From: DASUPK01 sp963801055
GTDB taxonomy: Bacteria > Actinomycetota > Thermoleophilia > Solirubrobacterales > 70-9
Direction: 5' to 3'
DNA length: 64,000 nt
Assembly: GCA_963801055.1 (NCBI GenBank)
Contig: CAWDDE010000001.1
Span: 496,001 to 560,000, forward strand
The number at the start of each line of letters is the position of its first letter. Position 1 is the first letter of the stretch. The translations under genes and the position numbers were made by a program. Under the pieces are notes generated by a model. It was not told the DNA's origin. It made no database searches and was given only the letters and a program-made list of their open reading frames with translations. Positions 21,025-29,949 of the stretch are shown piece after piece.

Positions 21025-21779
21025 CAACGGTCCAGCTCTGTCTCGGAGCCAGGCGCGAGGACCCGCACCTCGACCTCGGGCACCAGCCGGCCGGCCAGTC
21101 GTGCGAACTCGAGCGGCGGCTCGGTGAGCGGCTCCGGCCGCAGTCGGCGCATTCCGATCGGGTAGAAGGTCCCCCAGTGAATCGGCACCGCGAGGCGGGG
21201 TCGGAGCATCTCCAGCGCCCTCGCGGCCCGCTCCGGGTCGAGGTGCCCTGCGCCGACTGAGGAGCCCCAGCCCCACACGGGCAGCAGGGCGAGGTCGACG
21301 GGGCCGAACTCGGACATCTCCGGGAACAGGTCCGTATCGCCGGCGAAGTAGACGGTCCTGTCGCGCGCCTTGAGCAGGTAACCGAGCGGCTGGATCGGCT
21401 CGCCCCAGGTGCGGTCGCGGTGAGCGTTGTGCACGGCCCGCACGGCGGTGACCTCGACCGCCCCGACCGGAATCGTCTCGCCGATACCGATCTCGCGGAC
21501 ATCTTCGGCGCCACCCCTCAGCGCCCACTTTCTCGCGCCGCGCGGAACGATCAGAGGCGTGCTCGGCCGAAGCCGCCGCAGGGAGCGGACGTCGAGATGG
21601 TCGCGGTGCACGTGCGAGATCAGCACTGCGTCGGGAATCTTCGCCAGCTCGGGCGACGGTGCTGTTGCCTGCCGACGCAGCGGGCCCAGCCAGCCGCGCA
21701 GCACGGGGTCGGTGAGCACCGTGGTCCCGTCGAGTCGAATCAGCGTCGTCGCGTGGCCGATGTATCCAAGGCTGTCCAT
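21024..21779 (-). CDS. MBL-fold metal-dependent hydrolase (UlaG/NAPE-PLD-like)
   Basis: A 251-residue metallo-beta-lactamase-fold hydrolase. Metal ligands are seen in ISHVHRDHLD (HxHxDH, near residue 55), AVHNAHRDR, YFAGDTDLF (Asp) and VPIHWGTFYP (His). GYIGHATTLIRLDG at the start is typical of the NAPE-PLD/UlaG-like group, which cleaves phosphodiesters or lactones. It is the first gene of a two-gene unit with the holin/phosphatase fusion, with a TGATG-type overlap. A shared role in phospholipid or phosphodiester turnover is plausible but inferred. Confidence 0.87.
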   Translation of the reverse strand: MDSLGYIGHATTLIRLDGTTVLTDPVLRGWLGPLRRQATAPSPELAKIPDAVLISHVHRDHLDVRSLRRLRPSTPLIVPRGARKWALRGGAEDVREIGIGETIPVGAVEVTAVRAVHNAHRDRTWGEPIQPLGYLLKARDRTVYFAGDTDLFPEMSEFGPVDLALLPVWGWGSSVGAGHLDPERAARALEMLRPRLAVPIHWGTFYPIGMRRLRPEPLTEPPLEFARLAGRLVPEVEVRVLAPGSETELDR

Positions 21780-21818
21780 GGCGTTTGATTAGGTGGGCAT
21801 CATGAAGGGGACCGGCCG

Positions 21819-22952
21819 ATGATCCGCGGCCGCCTTCGCCGCCTCCGCGGCGCCGAGGGTCACGAAGAGGATCAGTACATCGAGATCGAGCCGGGCGAGC
21901 TCTCGCGCCTGTTCGCCGCCCCGGGCTGGCTTCGCGACGCGGGCTTCACGTCCTGGCTGCTGGTCGGGGTCGTGGTCCTGCTTGCCGGGGTCGTCTGGCT
22001 CCTCACGTTGACGTCAGTGATCGTCATTCCGCTGCTGGTCGCCGGAGTGATCGCGGCGGTGGCCGGCCAGCTGGTCCGCTTCCTCAACCGCCACGGGGTG
22101 CCCCGGGCGCTCGGCGCATTCCTGGTCCTGCTGTTGATTGTCGCCGCCGGGGCCCTCGCCGCCTACCTGGTCCTGACGGGGATCGGCAGCGAGACTTCCA
22201 GTATCAGCCATCAGCTGACCGCCGGCGCCGACAAGATCGAGGGCTGGCTCAAGGACCTCGGGGTTGGCGACAGCAGCGCTCAGCAGGCGAACCACGACGT
22301 CAGCTCCGGAACCAGCGACTCATTCCACGCGCTGGTCGATGGGCTCGCCACGGGGATCGAGAAGCTCGCCTCCTTGGCCTTCTTCGTCGCGATGACAGTC
22401 CTCAGCCTCTTCTTCCTGCTCAAGGACGGCCCCTCGATCCGCTCCTGGGCCGAACGCCACATGGGGTTGCCGGCGGACGTCGCTCACACGATCTCCGGCC
22501 GCGCCCTTCAGTCCCTACGCGGCTACTTCCTCGGAGTGACGATCGTCGCCGTGTTCAGCGCCGTCCTCGTCGGCGGGGGCGCCCTGGCGCTCGGTGTGCC
22601 GCTCGCCGGCACGATCGCGGTCGTCACCTTCATCGGCGGCTACGTCCCCTACCTGGGGGCCTGGACCGCGGGCGCGTTCTCGGTGCTCCTCGCACTCGGC
22701 GGGGCCGGCCCAGAGGCGGCGGCGGGCATGGTCGTGATCCAGCTGCTCGCCAACGGCCCGCTCCAGCAGATCGTCCAGCCGGTTGCCTACGGGGCGGCCC
22801 TGGGGCTTCACCCGCTCGCGGTTCTGGTGCTGACGATCGCCGGAGGTGCCCTGTTCGGCACAGTGGGCCTGATCCTCGCCGCCCCGATCGCCTCCGCGAT
22901 AGTCAGGATCTCCGCGGACCTCTCCCGGGCCCGAGCGGAGGCCGCAGCTTAG
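21819..22952 (+). CDS. AI-2E family transporter (UPF0118)
   Basis: An intact 377-residue membrane protein with about seven to eight helices. The typical features are the N-terminal pair of helices, an extracytoplasmic helical insert (residues about 115-170), the FFLLKDGPSIRSWAERH segment, GYFLGVTIVAVFSAVL, and the conserved IGGYVPYLGAW and LVLTIAGGALFGTVGLILA runs. The family holds autoinducer-2 exporters and Na+/H+ antiporters, so substrate assignment from sequence is unsafe. An acidic, soluble N-terminus of about 40 residues precedes TM1. Confidence 0.87.
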   Translation: MIRGRLRRLRGAEGHEEDQYIEIEPGELSRLFAAPGWLRDAGFTSWLLVGVVVLLAGVVWLLTLTSVIVIPLLVAGVIAAVAGQLVRFLNRHGVPRALGAFLVLLLIVAAGALAAYLVLTGIGSETSSISHQLTAGADKIEGWLKDLGVGDSSAQQANHDVSSGTSDSFHALVDGLATGIEKLASLAFFVAMTVLSLFFLLKDGPSIRSWAERHMGLPADVAHTISGRALQSLRGYFLGVTIVAVFSAVLVGGGALALGVPLAGTIAVVTFIGGYVPYLGAWTAGAFSVLLALGGAGPEAAAGMVVIQLLANGPLQQIVQPVAYGAALGLHPLAVLVLTIAGGALFGTVGLILAAPIASAIVRISADLSRARAEAAA

Positions 22953-23076
22953 GTCAATGTGCGAACCAATCTTTGCCGTTCCGCCTGGGTCCCTGGTTAG
23001 GATCAGCTTGACCGGTCAACGGAAGGCCGGGCACACGGCCGCCTAGGGGGTGGCCGGTAACAGAGAGGAGACCCAG

Positions 23077-23460
23077 GTGAGAGGTGCGGGTCGGGTCGTC
23101 TTTGCGGCGATCCTGCTGCTGTTGGTGGGCACGCTCAACATCATCTACGGAATTGGCGCGATTGCTGACGCCAATTTCTACGCGAATGACACGAGGTACA
23201 TCCTCACGAACCTGAACGCCCTCGGGTGGTTGCTGATTCTCGTCGGCCTGATTCAGCTGACCGGTGGTTTCTCGCTGCTGTCGGGGAACCCGTACGGGCG
23301 GCTGATCGGCATCGTCGCAGGCAGTCTTGGCGCGATCGATGCGCTGCTGTCGATGGGCAACTCCCACCCCTGGTGGAACCTGGCGATCTTCGCCCTCTGC
23401 GTCTGGGTGGTCTACGGGATCGTCGTCTACGGCGAGGACGAGCGGGTCGAAACTCGCTGA
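23077..23460 (+). CDS. DUF7144-like small membrane protein
   Basis: A 127-residue protein with four membrane helices (VVFAAILLLLVGTLNIIYG, LLILVGLIQLTGGFSLL, LIGIVAGSLGAIDALLSM, and a last helix LAIFALCVWVVYGIVVYG). The pattern of four helices with Asn/Gly positions matches actinobacterial DUF7144-type proteins of unknown function. I chose GTG 23077 because GAGAGGAG at 23062-23069 is well placed; an in-frame GTG at 23050 adds nine residues. It is followed by a strong palindromic terminator. Confidence 0.72.
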   Translation: MRGAGRVVFAAILLLLVGTLNIIYGIGAIADANFYANDTRYILTNLNALGWLLILVGLIQLTGGFSLLSGNPYGRLIGIVAGSLGAIDALLSMGNSHPWWNLAIFALCVWVVYGIVVYGEDERVETR

Positions 23461-24089
23461 GTGCGCGCGGGAGCCCGGCCTCGGGCCGGGCTCCCGCGCA
23501 TGTTTCCTGTGCCGAGTTCTGCTCGGAGCGCTAGCTGCTGGTGCCCGAGCCGATACATCCAGCCCGCCGCCATGATCTCCACCGTGCCGCGGACGAGGAA
23601 GCCGATCCCGGCGAGCAGTGCCAGGGTGGCGAGCCCGATGTCGGGGTTGGCGACGATGATCACGCCGGCCGCGATCGAGACCACGCCGAGCACGGCCGAG
23701 ATGACCCGGTGCTCACGCACATCGAGAGCCCGCGCCAGGTCGGCCACTCCGGTCAGAATGAACCAGAAGGAGAGCGCGATCAGCAGGGCGAGCACGCCGG
23801 CGCCCGGTCGGACCAGGCAGATCAATCCCGCCAGGATGGACAGGAAGCCGACGAGGAGGCGCAGCACCCGACCGCCGGCTGTTTGGTTCTCGATGGTCGC
23901 CAGGGCCACGTAGGACGCGCCGGCAATCACCAGGTAGATCCCGACGATCAAGCCGAGGGCGAGCAGCGTGATGTCCGGATAGACGATCGCGAGCACGCCC
24001 ACCGCGATCGAGAGCAGTCCGAGAAGGCCCACGAGCCACCATTTCCCCAGGTCCGTGCTGATGGTCCCGGTTCTGTCGACCTTGGCCAT
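23427..24089 (-). CDS. HdeD-family (DUF308) membrane protein
   Basis: A six-helix membrane protein made of two repeats of three helices (LLGLLSIAVGVLAIVYPDIT, LALGLIVGIYLVIAGASYV, LLVGFLSILAGLICLVRPGA, and so on), the HdeD/DUF308 pattern linked to acid resistance in enterobacteria. Start ATG 24089 has GGAGGAGGAAAG upstream. The open frame continues through the hairpin at 23466-23498 to 23427. A single extra G near 23545 probably hides the real stop at 23531 (reading ...YRLGTSS*), which would make the protein about 185 residues. The extra 35 residues are likely spurious. Confidence 0.8.
   Translation of the reverse strand: MAKVDRTGTISTDLGKWWLVGLLGLLSIAVGVLAIVYPDITLLALGLIVGIYLVIAGASYVALATIENQTAGGRVLRLLVGFLSILAGLICLVRPGAGVLALLIALSFWFILTGVADLARALDVREHRVISAVLGVVSIAAGVIIVANPDIGLATLALLAGIGFLVRGTVEIMAAGWMYRLGHQQLALRAELGTGNMRGSPARGRAPARTQRVSTRSSSP
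23466..23498. terminator. Perfect 15-bp hairpin between convergent genes
   Basis: CGCGGGAGCCCGGCC (23466-23480), loop TCG, then its exact complement (23484-23498). It lies just after the DUF7144 stop and between it and the convergent HdeD-like gene, so it probably terminates both. There is no strong T-run, as is common in high-GC actinobacteria. Confidence 0.75.
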
Positions 24090-24186
24090 TCTTTCCTCCT
24101 CCTTGGTCCCGGCCTCGGGGTAGCCGGGTTTCGTAGCGAATCTATACATCCAACTCGGCCGAGCGGGTGGACCGGGCTTCCCAAAC

Positions 24187-25194
24187 TCAGGTCGTAGGCG
24201 TGGGAACCCTGGCGTCGACCAGCAGCGCCGCGCCGATCGCGCCGCCGAGGTCGCCCAGGGCGGCCAGGTGAATCTCCGGGGGCCGATCCGCGATGAAGAG
24301 GTGGGGGTGCATCCGGGTGGCGATCCGGTGGACGTACTTCTCGCCGAGGCGCGCCCCGAGCCCGCCTCCGATGATCACGGCCTCGGGATCGAGCAGGTTG
24401 ACGGAGGAGGCGATCCCCACGCCGAGCATCTTCACGGCCCTGTCGATCAGCCTCGTGGCCAGATCATCACCGTGGTTCAATGCCCGCTCCCAGACACCAC
24501 TGGTCAGCCGGTCCCGACCGTGCTCCTCCATGATCTTGAAGAGGTCGGTCTTGGCGCCCTTCTTGACCTCTTTGCGCGCCTTGATCTCCATGGCGAGCCG
24601 GCCGGCGTAGGCCTCCATGCAGCCCCGCCGCCCGCAGGTGCAGCGGGCCCCGCCGCGCTTCACCACCACGTGGCCGATCTCCCCGGCCGCCCCGCGGCCG
24701 ATCCAGGGCTTGCCGTCGAGGATCAGCCCGCCCCCGACGCCGGTCCCCCACCAGACGCCCAGGATCGTGTCGAACTGCTTGCCCGCCCCAAGCTCGAACT
24801 CGGCCTGGACCGCGACCTGGACGTCGTTGCCGACCTGGACGGGAACCCCGAGCTGCTCGGAGAGGTACTCGCCCAGCGGAAAGGAGCCGGTCCAGCCAGG
24901 CAGATTGCGGGCGTCGGAGACGACGCCAGTCTTCTCGTCTGCGTCCCCCGGCGAGCCGATGCCCACTCCGGCGAGGTCGCGGGTGCCGAGGTCGGCCTGG
25001 GCGGCCGCCTCACGCATCGCCGCGGCCATCTCCCGCGCGACGTCCTCCGGCCCGCCGGTGGTCGGGGTCGGGCGCCGCGACTCGCCGAGGACCTTGTTGT
25101 CGGCGTCCACTACGACGGTCTGGATCTTGGTCCCGCCGAGGTCGATGCCTCCGCGCGGTGCCTGATCGGAGTCGGGGCTCACTACGGAGACCAT
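24187..25194 (-). CDS. ROK-family sugar kinase (glucokinase-like)
   Basis: A 335-residue ROK protein. GGIDLGGTKIQTVVVD near residue 14 is the ATP phosphate loop. VGNDVQVAVQAEFELGAG carries the catalytic Asp. GEIGHVVVKRGGARCTCGRR then GCMEAYAG gives the ROK zinc motif (CxCGxxGCxE) with the substrate Glu-x-Gly-His. There is no N-terminal helix-turn-helix, so it is an enzyme rather than a repressor. It probably phosphorylates glucose or another hexose with ATP; polyphosphate use cannot be judged. ATG 25194 is the first Met in frame that leaves the P-loop near the N-terminus. Confidence 0.88.
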   Translation of the reverse strand: MVSVVSPDSDQAPRGGIDLGGTKIQTVVVDADNKVLGESRRPTPTTGGPEDVAREMAAAMREAAAQADLGTRDLAGVGIGSPGDADEKTGVVSDARNLPGWTGSFPLGEYLSEQLGVPVQVGNDVQVAVQAEFELGAGKQFDTILGVWWGTGVGGGLILDGKPWIGRGAAGEIGHVVVKRGGARCTCGRRGCMEAYAGRLAMEIKARKEVKKGAKTDLFKIMEEHGRDRLTSGVWERALNHGDDLATRLIDRAVKMLGVGIASSVNLLDPEAVIIGGGLGARLGEKYVHRIATRMHPHLFIADRPPEIHLAALGDLGGAIGAALLVDARVPTPTT

Positions 25195-25221
25195 AACCCC
25201 CTGCTTTGACAAGCTTTTGCG

Positions 25222-25825
25222 GTGGCGTCGCTGGGCCAATGGCGCACCTGGTGGGTGAAGCGGCGCTGGTACGAGCGCAACCGGCGCTGGCGGCGCCGGT
25301 TCAGGATCAACCGGCACGCGGCCGAGGGCGGCTTCTTCATCCGCCATCCGATCGAGGGGGAGGCGCTCGAGGCGCTGGACTCCGGGAGGCTCGAGATCGG
25401 GGAGGGGACGCTGCTCGAGCCCGGCTGCTGGCTGACCCTGACGGGCGAGGCCCGGATCCGGATCGGCGAGGGCTGCTTCCTCAACCGGAACACGATGCTC
25501 GCCGCCCTCGAGCTGATCGAGATCGGCGACCACGTGATGTTCGCCAACAACTGCTTCGTCGGCGACTCCGATCACCGCTATGACGATCCCGAGCAAGCCG
25601 GTCACCTGGCAGGGATTCGAGCCGCAGGGCCCGGTGCGGATCGGCTCGAACTGCTGGTTCGGTGTCAACTGCGTCGTCACCGGCGGGGTGGAGATCGGCG
25701 AGCGCTGCGTGATCGGCGCCAACTCGGTGATCACCGAGGACCTGCCGGCGGGGGTGATCGCCGCGGGCGCCCCCGCGAAGGTGATCCGGGAGATCGAGTT
25801 CAGAAGCGTCCCGGACGCTTCCTAG
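25222..25825 (+). CDS. Left-handed beta-helix acyltransferase (hexapeptide repeat; frame-broken)
   Basis: A basic N-terminus (WVKRRWYERNRRWRRRF) is followed by hexapeptide-repeat coils (RIRIGEGCFLNRNTMLA, LIEIGDHVMFANNCFVG) with the DSDHRYDD catalytic-type His. One extra G near 25595 breaks the frame; removing it gives DDPSKPVTWQGFEPQGPVRI, IGSNCWFGVNCVVTGGVEIG, ANSVITEDLPAGVIAAGAPA to the stop at 25825. The total is about 200 residues. The fold and end motif (AGxPAKVI) are those of maltose/galactoside-type O-acetyltransferases. Target unknown. Divergent from the ROK gene by 27 bp. Confidence 0.82.
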
Positions 25826-25834
25826 ACTCGACGC

Positions 25835-26756
25835 GTGCTGAGACTGCGCCTCGCCGTCGAGGAGCACCGAGCCGACGCCGTCACCGAGGCCCTGGAGGGG
25901 ACGGGGGGAGTCCACCGGATCGTCGCCCTCAATCCGGAGCGGTCCGGCACAGGCATCGTCCTCGCCGCCGACGTCCTGCCCTCGGTCGCGGACCGGGTCA
26001 TGAAGCTGATCCGGGACTGGGAGGTCGATGAAACCGACTATCTGCTCACGCGTCAGGACGTGGTCGCTCCCGCCCCTCACACTCACGCGCGGTTCGCGGC
26101 ACCTCAGGAGTTCGCGTGGATCGAGGTGATGGGGGAGGCGAGAGCGCACTCACGGCCGCTGGGCCGCTACCTGGCCCTGATGGCCGTTGCCGCCGTGATC
26201 GCGGCGCTCGGGGTGATCACCGACAACCCGATCCTGATCGTGGGAGCGATGGCGGTCAGCCCGGACCTGCTGCCCATCTCGCGCTGCCTGCGTCGGCATC
26301 GTCGCCGGCCGACTCCCGCTGGCCCGCCGCGCGGTCGGGACGCTGCTGCTCGGCATCGCGCTGACCTGGGCGGTTTCCGCGGCGCTCGCCTGGGGGCTGC
26401 AGGCGGTCGACATCCTGAGCTCGAGCTTCCAGGTCAGGGAGGAGGGACTCCACGGCCTCGCGCACACCGACTACTCGACCGTGCTGGTGGCGCTCGCCGC
26501 CGGGGTGGCGGCGATGCTCTCCTTCGAGACCCGCGCCGCCGCGGCGGTCGGGGTCGCGATCTCGGTGACGACCATCCCGGCGTCGGCGCTATTCGGCGTC
26601 TCGCTCGGCCTCGGCGAGGTGAGCGACTCCTGGGGCGCCGCCGGCGTGCTCGGAGTGAACGTCACTCTGCTCCTGCTCTCCGGGGTCGTCACCCTGGCGC
26701 TGCAGCGCCGCCTGGCCCAGGCGCGTGGTCGCCCGGCGCCGAGCGTGTCCGGCTAG
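25835..26756 (+). CDS. DUF389 family membrane protein (frame-broken)
   Basis: The N-terminal soluble domain of about 75 residues (LRLRLAVEEHRADAVTEALE) is followed by membrane helices with the family signature ITDNPILIVGAMAVSPDLLP, near the conserved 'GMxISP' position. An extra C near 26287 shifts the frame; removing it gives SAACVGIVAGRLPLARRAV, then further helices (VLVALAAGVAAMLSFETRA) to the stop at 26754-26756, about 306 residues. DUF389 proteins have no settled function. GTG 25835 lies 9 bp after the acyltransferase stop, so the two are probably cotranscribed. Confidence 0.8.
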
Positions 26757-26760
26757 GTCC

Positions 26761-27178
26761 TCAGGAGATCACCTGCACGACCACCGTCCGCTCGCGAGGG
26801 CGATCGTCGAAGTCGATCAGAACGAGCTGCTGCCAGGTTCCGAGCGCGAGGCGGCCTCCCGCAACCGGGACCTGCTCCGATGCCCCGATCGAGCGAGGCG
26901 CGCTGGTGGGCGTGCGAGTTGGTGTCGTGGTTGAGGCGGTTGTGCTCGTAGTCGCCCTCGACCGGGACGAGCCGGTCGAGCAGGGCGCGCAGATCAGCGA
27001 CGCCGCCGGGCTCGAACTCCATCGTGGTGATCGCCGCAGTCGATCCACGGACGAACGCCATGACCAGTCCATCGTCGACGGGCCCGTTGGTGACCACCTG
27101 CTGGACCTCGCCGGTGATGTCGACCACGTCGGCATCGCCCTGCGTCGAGAGGTGGAGTTCGCCGCTGTGAACGACCAC
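26761..27178 (-). CDS. YjbQ/UPF0047 family protein (frame-broken)
   Basis: A small conserved protein of about 138 residues. MVVHSGELHLSTQGDADVVD, then NGPVDDGLVMAFVRGSTAAI and TMEFEPGGVADLRALLDRL are family blocks, and YEHNRLNHDTNSHAHQRASL holds the clustered His ligands. An extra G near 26895 breaks the frame; removing it yields LIGASEQVPVAGGRLALGTW then QQLVLIDFDDRPRERTVVV and the stop at 26761. Some members have secondary thiamine-phosphate synthase activity, but the physiological role is unclear. It converges with the DUF389 gene with a 4-base gap. Confidence 0.85.
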
Positions 27179-27330
27179 GGCGCCACGCTAGCGGACGACT
27201 CATCCCACCTGATAGAAATATCACCCACTCGGGGTGTCGGAGAGCCGTAAGTGGCGCGACCCTGAGCGTGGAGTAGCTACATAAGGAGCACGCGCCCCGC
27301 TAGGTCTTCGACTCGCTAGCCCCTCCGAGC

Positions 27331-28985
27331 ATGCCCGACCAGCCCGACACCACCCCGCCCCCCGAGCGAGCCTCGGCACCCGCGCCTGAGCCCGCCGGGA
27401 GCCAGCGCTCGGAGGATCGCGCGGCGCGAGAGCCGAAGCATCGTCACCGCGCCCTCGTGTGGTCCCTCGTCGTGCTCGCGTCGGTGGTGCTGCTCGTCTC
27501 GATGATCGCGAACTGGGTTCAGACCGAGCTCCTCGACACCAACCAGTTCGCCGACAGCACCGATGAGATCCTCCAGAACCAGGACGTCCAGGAGCAGCTC
27601 AGCATCTTCGCGGTCGATCAGCTCTACGCCAACGTCGACGTCCAGGCCCAAATCGAGCAGAGGCTGCCGTCCGCCGCCCAGCCGCTCGCCGCTCCGGTCA
27701 CGGCGGCGACGAGACAGCTCGCCACGAACGTGGCGGAGACGGCGCTCGCCTCGCCTCGAGTCCAGGAACTCGTCGCCACCGCGATCGATGGGGCGCAGCA
27801 GCGGTTCGTCAGCCTGATCGAGGACAAGGGCCAGTTCGTCTCGACGCAGGGCGGCGTCGTCACCCTCGAATACGGGAGCTTCGTCGCCGACCTTGCCACT
27901 CGCCTGGGGGTGGACCCCTCGACGATCTCCGAGATCCAGGGCTTCATCCAGCAGTACTCGACGGAGCTCAAGCAGCGCCTGACCACGGCCCAGAGCCAGA
28001 TCGAGTCCACGCGAACGACCCTCTCCCAGGCGCAGGCGGGCACGCTCAGCCCGCAGGTGCAACAGAACCTCCAGACTCTCGAAACGGATGCCGCCGCGCT
28101 CCAGGCGACGGTCGCGGAGCCTCGAGCAGAAGATCACGAGCATTCAGCCGAAGGCCCCCGCCCAGCTCCAAAGCAAGTTGTCCGACCTCCAGGGCCGGCT
28201 GGCCCAGCTCGACAAACGGCTGACCGGAGTGCAGCGACAAGCCGCCGCGGTGCTCAAGGATCCAAGCCAGGCGAACATCATCAAGCTCGACCCGACGCTC
28301 GCCTCGCTCCAGACGCGCGTCACCAACCTGCTCAACCGTCAGGCGGTTCAGCACCCCGGCGAGGTCGTCGTGATGAAGTCCAGCGAACTGAGCGGGCTCC
28401 AGGACCTCGTCAGCGCGCTGCGCAACCTCGGCTTCGTGCTGCCGCTGCTGGCGCTCGTGCTGTACCTGGCCGCCCTCTACCTGGCGAAGGGGTGGCGGCG
28501 GGAGGCGCTGATCGCGGCCGGGGGCGGGATCCTGGGGGCCACGCTGCTCACCCTGCTGGCGAGGCGCCTGATCGGCAGCGCGGTCGTCGACTCGGTGGCG
28601 AGCTCCGACGCGGTCAAACCGGCCATCACCGCCGCCTGGGACATCATTTCCGCCGGGCTGCGCGAGCGGGCGCTGTTCGTACTCGTGATCGGGCTGGCCT
28701 TCATCGGTGGGGGGGCTCCTCGCAGGGCCCGGCCGCCACGAGGTCGCCGTGCGACGCTTCCTGGCGCCGTACCTGCGCGACCGCCCGGTTGTCGTCTATG
28801 CGGTTCTCGCCTTTGTCTTCCTGCTCTGGCTGGCGTTCCTTCCCACGATCAACAACCTCGGGCAGGTCCTCGTGATCCTCATTCTCGCCGCGCTGGCCGT
28901 GGTGGGCGTCGAGATCCTGCGCCGGCAGACGGCACGGGAGTTTCCGGACGCCTCAACGGCCTCTGACCAGACGGCGCGCCCCTAA
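27331..28985 (+). CDS. Large membrane protein with long extracytoplasmic coiled coil (frame-broken)
   Basis: About 550 residues when two extra bases (near 28118 and in the G7 run near 28708) are removed. A Pro-rich cytoplasmic N-terminus and one TM (ALVWSLVVLASVVLLVSMI) lead to a large helical domain of over 300 residues, with heptad repeats (KQRLTTAQSQIESTRTTLSQ, LEQKITSIQPKAPAQLQSKL). Three or four C-terminal helices follow (LGFVLPLLALVLYLAALYLA, VVYAVLAFVFLLWLAFLP). The layout recalls actinobacterial integral membrane proteins with a helical periplasmic stalk, of unknown function. No enzymatic motif is seen. Confidence 0.7.
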
Positions 28986-29126
28986 ACGGGAGTCGGCCGA
29001 GAGGGGCCCTTTTCATGCGAAGCAGACGGGACGAAGAGACCTGGGAGACCGGCACGGCACGTTGGGGCTCCGCGCTGCGCTCCCGATTCGGAGGAAGTGG
29101 GAGCTGAATACGAATGGAGGTGGGAA

Positions 29127-29567
29127 ATGACAGAGACTGCTGAGATCGGTCCGGTCGAGTACCTGATCGTCGCCTTTCCGGGAAACCAATTCCGGGGCGA
29201 TATTGCGCCCGCACTCGCCGACCTGGTCGAGGCCGGCACGATCCGGATCATCGACATCGCGTTTGCGAGCAAGGATGAGAACGGCGAGGCCGCCGCTTTC
29301 GAGCTCAGCGACCTCGACCCCGAGGTACGGGAGGGCCTCGAGAACCTCGGCGCAACGTCCGGCGGGCTGTTCAACGAGGAGGACCTGATGGCCGCTGCGG
29401 AGGAGCTCGACCCGAACTGCTCGGCCGCGCTGCTGGTATGGGAGAACGTCTGGGCGAAGCCGGTGGCGGAAGCGATTAGAGATGCGGGCGGCCAGGTTTA
29501 CGACTACGACCGCATCCCTCACGAGGTCGTCGTCGCCGCGCGCGAGTGGGCCCGGGCAAACGCCTGA
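29127..29567 (+). CDS. DUF6325 family protein
   Basis: A 146-residue soluble acidic protein starting MTETAEIGPVEYLIVAFPGN; ATG 29127 has GGAGGTGGGAA just upstream. The DLVEAGTIRIIDIAFASKDE and AALLVWENVWAKPVAEAI blocks match the DUF6325 family, common in actinobacteria. Such proteins typically lie beside SHOCT-domain proteins, as here. The function is unknown; the betaalphabeta pattern and partner suggest a small oligomeric stress or envelope-associated protein (inference). Confidence 0.82.
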   Translation: MTETAEIGPVEYLIVAFPGNQFRGDIAPALADLVEAGTIRIIDIAFASKDENGEAAAFELSDLDPEVREGLENLGATSGGLFNEEDLMAAAEELDPNCSAALLVWENVWAKPVAEAIRDAGGQVYDYDRIPHEVVVAAREWARANA

Positions 29568-29587
29568 CAACGAAGGAGGACTGAAAG

Positions 29588-29863
29588 ATGCCATTGGTAC
29601 GACAAGGACCGGGCCTGATCCGCGGGGCGGCTCGTGTGGGCGTGGCCGCTGGAGTCGCGGGCAGAGTCCGGCACCACCAGGAGCAGAAGTGGGCCGCGCA
29701 GGACCAGCCCGCCTATGAGCAGGAGGCGCCGGCGGCGCCGCAGGCCGCGCCGGCTGAAGCCGACTACACCGCCGAGCTCGAGAAGCTCGCCAAGCTGCGC
29801 GACGAGGGCGTGATCAGCGCCGAAGACTTCGAGGCGAAGAAGAAGCAGCTCCTGGGAATCTGA
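29588..29863 (+). CDS. SHOCT-domain protein
   Basis: A 91-residue protein. The N-terminus is Gly/Ala/Arg-rich with a weak hydrophobic stretch (LIRGAARVGVAAGVAGRVR), the middle is a Gln/Ala/Pro linker, and the C-terminal SHOCT helix pair reads YTAELEKLAKLRDEGVISAE then DFEAKKKQLLGI. An AAGGAGG at 29573-29579 precedes ATG 29588. It follows the DUF6325 gene by 20 bp, the usual pairing of these families, and ends just before a hairpin terminator. Confidence 0.85.
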   Translation: MPLVRQGPGLIRGAARVGVAAGVAGRVRHHQEQKWAAQDQPAYEQEAPAAPQAAPAEADYTAELEKLAKLRDEGVISAEDFEAKKKQLLGI

Positions 29864-29877
29864 GTCGTGCCACCAAA

Positions 29878-29903
29878 CGGGCCGCTCCGTCCGGAGCGAC
29901 CCG
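29878..29903. terminator. Hairpin between SHOCT gene and convergent panB
   Basis: CGGGCCGCTCC (29878-29888), loop GTCC, GGAGCGACCCG (29893-29903): 10 of 11 pairs with one C-A mismatch. It is placed between two convergent genes and probably serves both directions. Confidence 0.65.
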
Positions 29904-29949
29904 TGAGCACGTTCGTGTCGCCTCCCGTGATGCCGACGATGGTTGGTCC

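Noticed and set aside
23427..23530. C-terminal extension of the HdeD-like protein through the terminator hairpin
   Set aside because: The extra residues are low-complexity and arise from reading the palindrome; one extra base near 23545 explains the missed stop.
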